From: JAOAJF01 sp046295675
GTDB lineage: Archaea; Micrarchaeota; Micrarchaeia; Anstonellales; Anstonellaceae
Assembly: GCA_046295675.1 (NCBI GenBank)
Contig: JBKBMW010000038.1
Coordinates: 1-7,383 of the forward strand
DNA length: 7,383 bases
Reading direction: 5' to 3'
This document shows positions 1 through 6,164 of the stretch, piece by piece. The notes under the pieces were generated by a model, which was given only the letters and a program-made list of their open reading frames with translations, was not told the DNA's origin and did no database searches. The translations under genes and the position numbers were made by a program. Numbering within the stretch: the stretch's first letter is position 1; every line of letters starts with the position of its first letter.

Positions 1-335
1 CTGTTATAATTCTCTAAAAAAAGGTTGTAATCATCCTCTTGACGAAAATATCTATATTTTGGAATATTTCTATAATGGTTATGAGCAACCAAATTAAAGA
101 TATCTTCTTCTAAATTTGCACCAGTACAGGATATTGCATGCACCTTATTTTGCCTTATCATTTCAGCTAAACTTATTCCAATTTCAGCTGTGGATAGGGC
201 ACCAGCAATTGTGATTAACATTTTTCCATTGTTTTCTATAAATTTTTTGTAAGACTTGGCAGCATCTAAAAGTTCTCTTGCATTAAAATGCTTAAAATTT
301 TCCTCCATAAAAACAGAAATTGGTTTTTCGTTCAT
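1..335 (-). CDS. Deoxyhypusine synthase family protein (N-terminal part, truncated by the left edge)
   Basis: The frame starts at the ATG at 335 and stays open to the left edge, giving 111 complete codons. Family hallmarks are FNARELLDAAKSYK near residue 17, AGALSTAEIG at 44-53, and SCTGANLEED at 69-78 followed by NLVAHNHY. The family transfers the aminobutyl group of spermidine in an NAD-dependent reaction. In archaea and eukaryotes the acceptor is a lysine of translation factor IF5A, the first step to hypusine. The CTGANLEED..NLVAH version is, from memory, the form typical of bacterial homologues, some of which make homospermidine or have unclear substrates, so the substrate is not certain. 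The catalytic lysine and most of the NAD site lie outside the window. The start is supported by GGTGA six bases upstream; an in-frame ATG at codon 10 is a weaker alternative. The gene is transcribed away from the pentose phosphate operon. Confidence 0.88.
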   Translation of the reverse strand, partial: MNEKPISVFMEENFKHFNARELLDAAKSYKKFIENNGKMLITIAGALSTAEIGISLAEMIRQNKVHAISCTGANLEEDIFNLVAHNHYRNIPKYRYFRQEDDYNLFLENYN

Positions 336-341
336 TTTTCT

Positions 342-346
342 TCACC
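342..346 (-). promoter_or_regulatory. Ribosome binding site of the deoxyhypusine synthase family gene
   Basis: On the minus strand the sequence reads GGGTGAAGAAAAATG, placing GGTGA six bases before the start codon at 335. The same GGTG core precedes the transketolase, transaldolase and right-edge genes, which suggests one Shine-Dalgarno type is used across the window. Confidence 0.7.
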
Positions 347-375
347 CGTTCTATAATAAGAGAAACAAAAAAGTT

Positions 376-383
376 TTTATAAA
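376..383 (-). promoter_or_regulatory. Putative archaeal TATA box for the leftward gene
   Basis: TTTATAAA lies about 44 bases upstream of the start at 335. Archaeal transcription normally begins about 25 bases downstream of the box centre, here near 353. That would give a short leader of about 18 bases carrying the GGTGA site. The box is palindromic, so direction is inferred from the gene arrangement. Confidence 0.5.
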
Positions 384-536
384 GCTAACTATAAAAATTT
401 TTAATTTGTTGAAAAATATTTATATTTTTTGTAAAATTTTTAAAAATGAACAACATCTTATTTTGATTTTGAATTTAACAAATAAAAAACACAATTAAAA
501 AATAAAATTAATCAATCAATCAAATTAAAATCAAAC
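384..536. other. AT-rich intergenic spacer without a supported gene
   Basis: This stretch between the two divergent promoters is almost all A and T, with homopolymer runs and a short (AATC)3 tandem at 510-523. The plus-strand frame open from 256 to 498 crosses it, but that frame begins inside the opposite-strand gene and codes only for low-complexity K/I/L/F/N residues. I see no RNA gene or convincing hairpin here. Confidence 0.5.
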
Positions 537-549
537 TTATATTTATTAA
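537..549 (+). promoter_or_regulatory. Putative promoter of the pentose phosphate operon, near-leaderless
   Basis: TTATATTTATTAA contains two overlapping TATA-like boxes centred near 540 and 546. Counting about 26 bases downstream puts transcription start at roughly 566-572, at or a few bases before the GTG at 572. No GGTG-type ribosome site precedes that GTG, which fits a leaderless or near-leaderless first gene, whereas the internal operon genes carry ribosome sites. Confidence 0.5.
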
Positions 550-571
550 TTTTTTTGGATAATATGAAATT

Positions 572-1231
572 GTGGAAAAAACAAAAAAAATAGAAGTAAT
601 CCCAGCCATTTTGGCAAAAAATGCTAAAGAATTTGAAAATAAAGTTGAGTTAGTTCCTTCTGCTGAAAGTTTGCAAATAGATATTATGGATGGAAAATTT
701 GTAAAGAATAAAACATATTTTGTTGAAGATTATTCTATTTTGCCTTTGGAGAAAAGAATTGAATATCATCTAATGGTTCAAAACCCTTATGAATGGATAA
801 AAGGTTTACCTTCTGGAAAAAAAAGCATTTTTCAGGTGCATCTGGAGAGTGTAACAATAGAGGAATTAGAAGATATTGCTTCTTTGGTTGAAAAAAAAGA
901 CTCTAAGCTTTGCTTTGCATTAAATCCAGATACTCCATTAAGTATTTTAAACAAACTTTTTGATGTGGATTATATTTTGTTAATGACTGTTCATCCAGGA
1001 AAATCTGGCCAAAAATATATAAAAGGAATGGAGAAAAAAATAGCAAAATTGCGAGAATTAAAAAAAGATATTGATATTGAAATAGATGGTGGAGCAAACG
1101 AACAAACCTCTCTTGGGGCAATAAAAGCTGGGGCAAATAAAATAGCAATGGCATCTGCTATTTTTCAATCAGATGAACCAGATAAAAGATATATATACTT
1201 TAAAAACCTCTTCAACCAATTTAAATATTAG
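572..1231 (+). CDS. rpe: Ribulose-phosphate 3-epimerase (divergent active site)
   Basis: This 219-residue protein has the usual length and TIM-barrel motif order of ribulose-phosphate 3-epimerase, which interconverts ribulose-5-phosphate and xylulose-5-phosphate. Visible motifs are PAIL (11-14), QIDIMDGKFV (35-44), YHLMVQNP (65-72), LNPDTP (117-122), HPGKSGQ (141-147) and EIDGGAN (170-176). The two catalytic aspartates (D37, D172) and one metal-ligand histidine (H66) are kept. The first metal histidine is replaced by Q35, the usual PSIL serine is A12, PGFGGQ has become PGKSGQ, and the phosphate-binding GS near 195 is AS. Q at the first position is, from memory, common in Patescibacteria-type epimerases. 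The GTG start is chosen because TAA at 560-562 closes the frame upstream; the ATG at 564 is out of frame. It is first in the operon and ends 16 bases before the transketolase N-subunit gene. A related barrel enzyme is possible, but context favours the epimerase. Confidence 0.88.
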   Translation: MEKTKKIEVIPAILAKNAKEFENKVELVPSAESLQIDIMDGKFVKNKTYFVEDYSILPLEKRIEYHLMVQNPYEWIKGLPSGKKSIFQVHLESVTIEELEDIASLVEKKDSKLCFALNPDTPLSILNKLFDVDYILLMTVHPGKSGQKYIKGMEKKIAKLRELKKDIDIEIDGGANEQTSLGAIKAGANKIAMASAIFQSDEPDKRYIYFKNLFNQFKY

Positions 1232-1235
1232 AAAT

Positions 1236-1244
1236 GGTGGGGAG
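1236..1244 (+). promoter_or_regulatory. Strong ribosome binding site of the transketolase N-subunit gene
   Basis: GGTGGGGAG sits in the 16-base gap after the epimerase stop, with its end three bases before the ATG at 1248. It fixes that ATG as the start. Confidence 0.7.
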
Positions 1245-1247
1245 TAG

Positions 1248-2114
1248 ATGCAGTTTCAGAAAATAAGAGATAGTTTTACCCTTAAAATTAAAGCAAATCT
1301 TATAAGACAGGAGATTATAAAAATGCTTCTTCAAGCTCAATCAGGACATACTGCCGGCCCACTTGGTTTAGTTGAGATTTTTGTTGCTTTATATTTTTCT
1401 TTGGCTAATCATGACCCAAGTAATGCAAAATGGGAGGATAGAGATAGAATAGTATTATCCAATGGGCATGTTTGTCCGCTGTTGTATGCAGTATTAGCTG
1501 AATGTGGCTATTTTGATAAATCGCTGCTAACAACTCTTAGAAAATTGCATTCTCCACTTCAGGGCCATCCACACAAAGGAGAACTACCTGGCCTGGAGAC
1601 CTCTTCTGGGCCACTTGGACAAGGGCTTTCTCAGGCTTGTGGAATGGCATTAGCTGCACGCTTAAATAAAAAAAATCATCTTGTTTTTTGTATAACCTCT
1701 GATGGAGAACAACAGGAGGGTCAAACATGGGAGGCAGTAATGTTTGCAAAAAAATACGAACTTTCCAATCTAATCCAAATAATTGATAGAAATTTTATTC
1801 AAATAGATGGAAATACCGAAGATATAATGCCATTAGGAGATTTAGCAGAAAAATACCGATCATTTGGTTGGGAAGTATTGGAATTGAAAAATGCAAATGA
1901 AATAGAAGAGGTTTTAGAAGTTTTGAGCAATGCAATCAACATTGCAAAACAAGGGGGAAAAAAGCCAATAGTAGTAATTGCATATACTACAGCAGGAAAA
2001 GGAGTAAAAATGTTTGAAAAAAATTATCTCTGGCATGGGAAAGCTCCAAATAAAGACGAGGCAAAAATTGCATTAGAAGAGTTAGAAGAAGACTATAAAA
2101 AATTAGTTGGTTAA
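1248..2114 (+). CDS. tkt: Transketolase, N-terminal (pyrophosphate-binding) subunit
   Basis: This 288-residue protein corresponds to the thiamine-diphosphate pyrophosphate-binding half of transketolase, which is encoded as two proteins in many archaea. It moves two-carbon units between xylulose-5-phosphate and aldose phosphates when paired with the C-subunit. Visible features are SGHTAGPLG (32-40, H34), SNGH (71-74), GHPH (106-109), the SSGPLGQG turn (119-126), the cofactor motif SDGEQQEGQTWEA (151-163) with its downstream N182, IDGNTEDI (186-193), and WHGKAP (262-267, H263). The canonical GDG of the cofactor motif is SDG here, while the metal-binding aspartate D152 and N182 are kept. As I recall, SDG is also seen in split transketolases of Patescibacteria and some archaea, so activity is likely intact. 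It lies 13 bases before its partner subunit, as expected for co-translated chains. Confidence 0.95.
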   Translation: MQFQKIRDSFTLKIKANLIRQEIIKMLLQAQSGHTAGPLGLVEIFVALYFSLANHDPSNAKWEDRDRIVLSNGHVCPLLYAVLAECGYFDKSLLTTLRKLHSPLQGHPHKGELPGLETSSGPLGQGLSQACGMALAARLNKKNHLVFCITSDGEQQEGQTWEAVMFAKKYELSNLIQIIDRNFIQIDGNTEDIMPLGDLAEKYRSFGWEVLELKNANEIEEVLEVLSNAINIAKQGGKKPIVVIAYTTAGKGVKMFEKNYLWHGKAPNKDEAKIALEELEEDYKKLVG

Positions 2115-2118
2115 AATC

Positions 2119-2123
2119 GGTGA
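2119..2123 (+). promoter_or_regulatory. Ribosome binding site deciding the transketolase C-subunit start
   Basis: GGTGA followed by four A residues precedes the ATG at 2128. A longer in-frame reading from TTG at 2107 would overlap the upstream gene by eight bases and place this site inside the coding region, so the ATG is preferred. Confidence 0.65.
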
Positions 2124-2127
2124 AAAA

Positions 2128-3126
2128 ATGGATTTTCAACTTAACCCGAAAATGAATTTGGTCGAAAATATTTTTTCTTCTGATATTAAATCCATTCCTA
2201 CTCGAGATGGATGGGGCAGAGCATTAGAAGAACTCGGTGGAGAAGATGAAAATATTTGTGCTTTAACAGCTGACCTATCTGGAAGTGTTAGAACAGAATG
2301 GTTTGAAAAAAAATATCCTTTTAGATTTTTTAATTGCGGAGTTGCAGAACAAAATATGGCTTCAGTAGCAGCTGGGTTAGCATTGGAAGGAAAAAATGTT
2401 TTTTTCTCTTCTTTTGCAGTTTTTTCACCTGGAAGAAATTGGGATCAAATCAGAGTAAATATTGCTTATAACAATTTAAATGTAAAAATTATTGGAGCAC
2501 ATGCTGGGATTACAACAGGAGAAGATGGGGCAACTCACCAAGCATTAGAGGATATTGCAATAATGCAGGTTTTGCCAAATATTAAAGTTATTGTCCCTTC
2601 GGATTATTATCAAACTTATTTAGCAACAAAAAAAGCAGCCAAAGAAAATGGGCCAATTTATATTAGAGTAGGTAGAGAAAAAACTCCTTCTTTTACTACA
2701 CTACAAACACCATTTGAAATTGGAAAGGCAAATGTGCTAAAAGATGGGAAGGATTTAGCAATTTTTGCTTGTGGAGTAGAGGTTTATCAAGCTCTACTTG
2801 CTGCAAAAAAACTTGCTCAAGAGGAGATAGATGCTGCAGTTATAGATTTTCATACAATAAAACCTTTGGATGAAGAAGTTGTATTAGAATATGCAAAAAA
2901 ATGCTCTAAGATTTTAGTTTGCCAAGAGCATCAAAAAAACGGGGCTTTGTTTGGGGCAGTATGCCAAACATTAGCTGAAAAATATCCAAAAGCAATGGTA
3001 AATGCAGTTGCAATTGAAGATAAATTTGGAGAATCTGGAAAAGGTTTAGAACTACTTAAAGCTTATGGCTTGGATTGGGAGGGAATTTATAAAAAAGCAA
3101 AAAAGCTTCTTGAGGTGGAATTATGA
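2128..3126 (+). CDS. tkt: Transketolase, C-terminal (pyrimidine-binding) subunit
   Basis: This 332-residue protein is the pyrimidine-binding and C-terminal half of the split transketolase. TRDGWGRALEEL (25-36) opens the pyrimidine domain. CGVAEQNM (70-77) carries the catalytic glutamate E74 that activates thiamine diphosphate. FSPGRNWDQIR (99-109), GATHQALEDIA (134-144, H137) and IRVGREKTP (179-187) line the active site. The last third, with IDFHTIKPLDEE (239-250), QEHQKNGALFGA and FGESGKG (300-306), is the transketolase C domain. The start is the ATG preceded by GGTGA. The stop TGA overlaps the transaldolase ATG as ATGA, so translation is probably coupled. It is expected to form a heterotetramer with the N-subunit in the cytoplasm. 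The sequence resembles, from memory, the Patescibacteria/archaeal split type more than full-length bacterial enzymes. Confidence 0.94.
   Translation: MDFQLNPKMNLVENIFSSDIKSIPTRDGWGRALEELGGEDENICALTADLSGSVRTEWFEKKYPFRFFNCGVAEQNMASVAAGLALEGKNVFFSSFAVFSPGRNWDQIRVNIAYNNLNVKIIGAHAGITTGEDGATHQALEDIAIMQVLPNIKVIVPSDYYQTYLATKKAAKENGPIYIRVGREKTPSFTTLQTPFEIGKANVLKDGKDLAIFACGVEVYQALLAAKKLAQEEIDAAVIDFHTIKPLDEEVVLEYAKKCSKILVCQEHQKNGALFGAVCQTLAEKYPKAMVNAVAIEDKFGESGKGLELLKAYGLDWEGIYKKAKKLLEVEL
3112..3118 (+). promoter_or_regulatory. Ribosome binding site of the transaldolase gene
   Basis: GAGGTGG lies inside the end of the upstream coding region, four bases before the ATG at 3123. It supports independent or coupled initiation at the ATGA overlap. 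Confidence 0.65.
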
Positions 3127-3785
3127 AAATTTTTTTAGATAGTGCAGATGTAGAAAAAATAAAAGAGCTTGCAAAAACTAAACTGGTTGATGGAATAACT
3201 ACAAATCCAACTTTAATCTTAAAAGCTGGGATGGAACAAGAAAAGGCAATAAAACAAATATGTTCAATTATTGATGGTCCAGTGAGCGTAGAAGGAATAG
3301 CACAAACCTCCCAAGAGATGATAAAAGATGGAATAAATTTTTCTAAATGGGCAAAAAATGTAGTGGTAAAAATTCCGATGGGAAAAGAAGGGCTAATAGC
3401 AGTTAGAGAATTAAAAAAATTAAAAATAAAAACAAATGTGACTTTGGTTTTTTCTCCAACACAAGCATTGTTAGCAGCCAAAGCAGGGGCAGATTATGTT
3501 TCTCCATTTGTTGGAAGATTAGATGACATCTCTGAAGATGGAACAAAGCTTGTCCAAGATATTTTAACAATTTATAAAAATTATAATTTTTCAACTGAGG
3601 TTATTGTTGCTTCTATTAGGCATCCGATGCATGTGATTAATGCAGCTAAAATAGGGGCTCACATTTGCACTATTCCACCAGAGATTTTTGAAAAATTGTT
3701 TTTACATCCATTAACTGATAAAGGCAATCAATTGTTTTTGGAGGACTATAAAAAGGCTTTGGAAAAGTTTTCTTCAAGTAAATAA
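3123..3785 (+). CDS. tal: Transaldolase, small TalC/FSA-like family
   Basis: At 220 residues this has the short single-domain length of the TalC/fructose-6-phosphate aldolase family. Family motifs are FLDSADVEKI (4-13), DGITTNPTL (23-31), VVVKIPMGKEGL (80-91) with the Schiff-base lysine K83, TNVTLVFSPTQALLAAKAGA (104-123), YVSPFVGRLDD (125-135) and ASIRH (163-167). Transaldolase moves a dihydroxyacetone unit between sedoheptulose-7-phosphate, glyceraldehyde-3-phosphate, erythrose-4-phosphate and fructose-6-phosphate. E57 and the SPFVGR motif (F129 rather than tyrosine) match the transaldolase branch. The aldolase branch carries glutamine and tyrosine at these places, so transaldolase is the better call. 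It is last in the operon, and its ATG overlaps the previous stop. Its 3' end overlaps the convergent kinase gene by 40 bases. Confidence 0.93.
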   Translation: MKIFLDSADVEKIKELAKTKLVDGITTNPTLILKAGMEQEKAIKQICSIIDGPVSVEGIAQTSQEMIKDGINFSKWAKNVVVKIPMGKEGLIAVRELKKLKIKTNVTLVFSPTQALLAAKAGADYVSPFVGRLDDISEDGTKLVQDILTIYKNYNFSTEVIVASIRHPMHVINAAKIGAHICTIPPEIFEKLFLHPLTDKGNQLFLEDYKKALEKFSSSK

Positions 3786-4360
3786 TGCGTCCAATTTATT
3801 TTTTCTTTTTTGAATTTTTTAAATTTTAGAAAATTTAGAAGTAAAGAAAGAGATTGATTTTGTGTTTTATTGCTAAGGTCAAATTCAAAAATCTTTTTTT
3901 GAGGATAAATTTTTTCTGTTTGTAAAGTACAATAATCTAAAATTTCTGCTTCTAAATTTTCTTTTATTTTTTCTTTTATATAACCTCTTTTTTCAAGCCT
4001 TTTTTTTAGAAGAAATGGATCTAATCTGAAAATAATTAAAACATCTGCATTTAAATTTAGTTCGCAAGCAAGATGACCTTCAATTATCAGATTCTTGTTA
4101 GTAGTTTTTATTAATTTATTAAGCTCTGTTTGAAGCTTTTTTAAATTTACTATTTTGGAATTAAATTTTTTATCAAAACCAACAATACAATTTTTTTCAA
4201 TTGCAAATTTGTTTATTTCTATATGAGTATAGCCTAATTTTTTTGAAATAAGATTTGCTAATATGGTTTTACCTGTTCCTGGAACACCAGTTATAATAAT
4301 AACTTTTTTTTTCTTTTTTGAATTTTTTTGAAGCATTTGTCTTTTTTTTATTTTTTGCAT
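3746..4360 (-). CDS. AK6/Fap7-type adenylate kinase family NTPase
   Basis: This 204-residue P-loop kinase matches the archaeal AK6 (Fap7/hCINAP-like) family. Walker A is GVPGTGKT (25-32). Further motifs are KKLGYTHIEIN (40-50), IIEGHL (92-97), LRLDP-like FRLDPFLLKKRLEKRGY (111-127) and ENLEAEILD (134-142), followed by a basic tail ending near INWTHYL (188-194). Family members phosphorylate AMP with ATP. Eukaryotic and archaeal homologues also bind ribosomal protein S14/uS11 and act in small-subunit maturation, so the role may be in ribosome assembly as well as nucleotide balance. An ATG at 4360 is chosen; a TTG at 4369 overlapping the PadR stop and a later ATG at 4336 are also possible. The lysine-rich first 19 residues are longer than usual for the family, which supports some doubt about the start. 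It is the last gene of the purF operon. Confidence 0.85.
   Translation of the reverse strand: MQKIKKRQMLQKNSKKKKKVIIITGVPGTGKTILANLISKKLGYTHIEINKFAIEKNCIVGFDKKFNSKIVNLKKLQTELNKLIKTTNKNLIIEGHLACELNLNADVLIIFRLDPFLLKKRLEKRGYIKEKIKENLEAEILDYCTLQTEKIYPQKKIFEFDLSNKTQNQSLSLLLNFLKFKKFKKEKINWTHYLLEENFSKAFL
3795..3820 (+). terminator. Possible T-rich terminator of the pentose phosphate operon
   Basis: Several T runs (TTATTTTTTC, TTTTTT, AATTTTTT) begin 10 bases after the transaldolase stop. Archaeal RNA polymerase can terminate at such plus-strand T tracts without a hairpin. The tract lies inside the 3' coding region of the opposite-strand kinase, where it encodes lysine and phenylalanine codons, so it may be only coding bias. 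Confidence 0.35.
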
Positions 4361-4365
4361 AAATA

Positions 4366-4698
4366 TCAAATTAGATTTAAAGTATTTTTTATAAATTTTT
4401 TTCCTTCTTCTAAAAGTCTTGTGCCTTTTTTGGTTATAGAGTAATATCTTCTATTATTTTCTTGTTTTGAAACCAACAGCCCATCATTTTCTAATTTATA
4501 CAAAACAAGATATACCCAAAGTTGTGATGGTTTAAAAGAAAAGTTTTTTTCTATTTCTTTATCTAAAGAATAGGCATAAATCCTTTGTTTTTTTGCTAAG
4601 GATAAAATATAAATCCAAAGATTGGAAAGAGTAAGGGTTTTTTTTAATCTTAAAAATGCCTTATTCTTTTCAATTTCTAAACTATTTTTTCCTCCCAT
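4366..4698 (-). CDS. PadR-like winged-helix transcriptional regulator
   Basis: This small protein of 110 residues has the PadR arrangement. A first helix at about 22-36 (TLTLSNLWIYILSL) is followed by YAYSLDKEIE (41-50). The probable recognition helix is around 56-72 (KPSQLWVYLVLYKLEND), then GLLVSKQENNRRYYSITKKG (73-92) forms the beta wing and RLLEEGKKFI is the final helix. The full C-terminal dimerisation domain of larger PadR proteins is absent, as in the short subfamily. The start ATG lies 22 bases inside the end of purF; GAGG about ten bases upstream supports it. Its stop TGA is adjacent to the kinase start, so all three genes are probably on one transcript. Whether it controls this operon is an inference from position; the ligand and operator are unknown. 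Confidence 0.8.
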   Translation of the reverse strand: MGGKNSLEIEKNKAFLRLKKTLTLSNLWIYILSLAKKQRIYAYSLDKEIEKNFSFKPSQLWVYLVLYKLENDGLLVSKQENNRRYYSITKKGTRLLEEGKKFIKNTLNLI

Positions 4699-6149
4699 AT
4701 TCGTAAATCCTCTTTTGGATTTTTATTCTTTATTATTTGAGCAAGCTTTTGAGCATAGGGAGTTGGATAAATAGCAGTTAAACAACCAAGACAGAGATCT
4801 TCTTTTTTTAGTCCTATGCTTTGGACTAAATCATCTATTGATAAATAAGCCAATGAATCTGCACCAATAAATTTTCTTATTTCTTCCACTGTCTTTTTGT
4901 TTGCAATCAATTGCTCAAAATTTGGAAGATCAATACCATAAAAACATGGGCCGATTATAGGAGGAGATGCCACTCTAAAATGTACTTTATTTGCCCCTGA
5001 TTCTTTTAAAAGAGAAACGATTTGCCCTGCTGTGGTTCCTCGTACAATTGAATCATCAATTAAAATAATATCTTTGCCATTTATAAGCTCTTTAACTGGG
5101 TTTAACTTTAATCGTACTGCTTCTTTTCTCTTTGATCCTGGCATAATGAATGTTCGCCCAACATAACGATTTTTCATCAGGCCTTCAACCATTGGAATTT
5201 TTGATTCTTCACTATAACCCTGTGCTGCAGGTCTGGAGGTATCTGGAACTGGAACTACTATATCTGCTTTTGTTGGGTTTGCTTTTGCTAATCGCCTTCC
5301 TAATTCGTATCTTATATTATAAATTAATCTTCCTTCTTGGATAGAATCTGGCCTGGAAAAATAGATATATTCAAAAATACAATGCTTTTTAGAAGTTTTT
5401 TTTGGAAGTATTCTTTGTTCTATTTTTTCTTCTGTTATAAGTAAAACTTCTCCTGCTTTTATATCCCCTTTTAATGGAATGGAGTTAATATCCAATGCAA
5501 CAGATTCAGAAGCAAACATGATTTTATTTTTTGTTTTTCCCCAACAAAGGGGCCTTATTGCATTAGGGTCTCTAAAAACAATTAATTGACCTTTTGAGGT
5601 GATAGCACATACACTATAACCTCCATCTAAAACTTCCATTAATTCTTCTATTGCTTTAAAGATATCGCCTTTTTTGTTTATTCCTTCCACTAATTGATTT
5701 AGGATTAATTCTGCATCGCAAGTGGAACAAAAAGTCACTTTCTTTTTTTCTAATTGGTCTTTGCTAAATCCATAGTTTGAAATGTTTCCATTATGGGCTA
5801 AAGCAATAGTTCCAATTTTGCTTTTTGCTAAAAATGGCTGAGCATCCTGGACCCCGCCAGCACCAATTGTTGGATAACGAACATGGCCTAATGCTAAATA
5901 TCCTACAATTTCTTCCAAATCTGTTTTTGTTATTGCTTGATTTACTAACCCTAAATTTTTAATTGATTTGATTTCTTTTCCATCAAAAGAAGCAATCCCT
6001 ACACTATCTTGACCTCTATGTTGTAAGCTAATCAAGGCATTATAAACATCTAAAACTATATTCTCTTTAGAAAAAGAGAATGCGGCTACCACTCCACATT
6101 CTTCCTTTAAAATTTTTAAATCAATTATGCTAAGCTTTGTTTTTTTCAT
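4677..6149 (-). CDS. purF: Amidophosphoribosyltransferase (glutamine PRPP amidotransferase)
   Basis: This 490-residue enzyme catalyses the first committed step of purine synthesis, making 5-phosphoribosylamine from PRPP and glutamine. The N-terminal Ntn glutaminase domain begins at C18 in EECGVVAAF, implying removal of a 17-residue propeptide. SLQHRGQDSVGIA (41-53), GHVRYPT (88-94) and AHNGNISN (118-125) are its glutamine-site motifs. The phosphoribosyltransferase half has VPVPDTSRPAA (299-309) and the PRPP loop IILIDDSIVRGTT (361-373). Four cysteines, C257, C402, C453 and C456 (CLGC), match the [4Fe-4S] ligands of the Bacillus-type enzyme, in which the cluster makes the protein oxygen-sensitive. 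RYPT replaces the more common RYST. Length and motif set are complete, so it should be functional. It heads the minus-strand operon ahead of the regulator and kinase genes. Confidence 0.97.
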   Translation of the reverse strand: MKKTKLSIIDLKILKEECGVVAAFSFSKENIVLDVYNALISLQHRGQDSVGIASFDGKEIKSIKNLGLVNQAITKTDLEEIVGYLALGHVRYPTIGAGGVQDAQPFLAKSKIGTIALAHNGNISNYGFSKDQLEKKKVTFCSTCDAELILNQLVEGINKKGDIFKAIEELMEVLDGGYSVCAITSKGQLIVFRDPNAIRPLCWGKTKNKIMFASESVALDINSIPLKGDIKAGEVLLITEEKIEQRILPKKTSKKHCIFEYIYFSRPDSIQEGRLIYNIRYELGRRLAKANPTKADIVVPVPDTSRPAAQGYSEESKIPMVEGLMKNRYVGRTFIMPGSKRKEAVRLKLNPVKELINGKDIILIDDSIVRGTTAGQIVSLLKESGANKVHFRVASPPIIGPCFYGIDLPNFEQLIANKKTVEEIRKFIGADSLAYLSIDDLVQSIGLKKEDLCLGCLTAIYPTPYAQKLAQIIKNKNPKEDLRIWEEKIV

Positions 6150-6164
6150 ACTAAATATTCTACC

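Noticed and set aside
256..498. Plus-strand open frame of 80 codons across the left intergenic region
   Set aside because: Its first part is antisense to the deoxyhypusine synthase family gene, and the rest is low-complexity sequence from AT-rich DNA with no ribosome site or motif.
510..523. (AATC)3 tandem as a regulatory repeat or CRISPR-like element
   Set aside because: Three 4-base units in very AT-rich DNA are expected by chance, and no spaced repeats occur in the window.
903..1749. Minus-strand open frames at 903-1154 and 1537-1749
   Set aside because: Both are shadows of the epimerase and transketolase genes, which have full motif sets on the plus strand.
2107..2127. TTG start for the transketolase C-subunit
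   Set aside because: It would overlap the N-subunit gene and bury the GGTGA ribosome site that precedes the ATG at 2128.
3056..3481. Minus-strand open frame of 141 codons
   Set aside because: It lies fully antisense to the well-supported transketolase C-subunit and transaldolase genes and shows no family motif.
3123..3785. Fructose-6-phosphate aldolase as the product
   Set aside because: E57 and F129 in SPFVGR fit the transaldolase branch, and the operon context supplies transketolase and epimerase.
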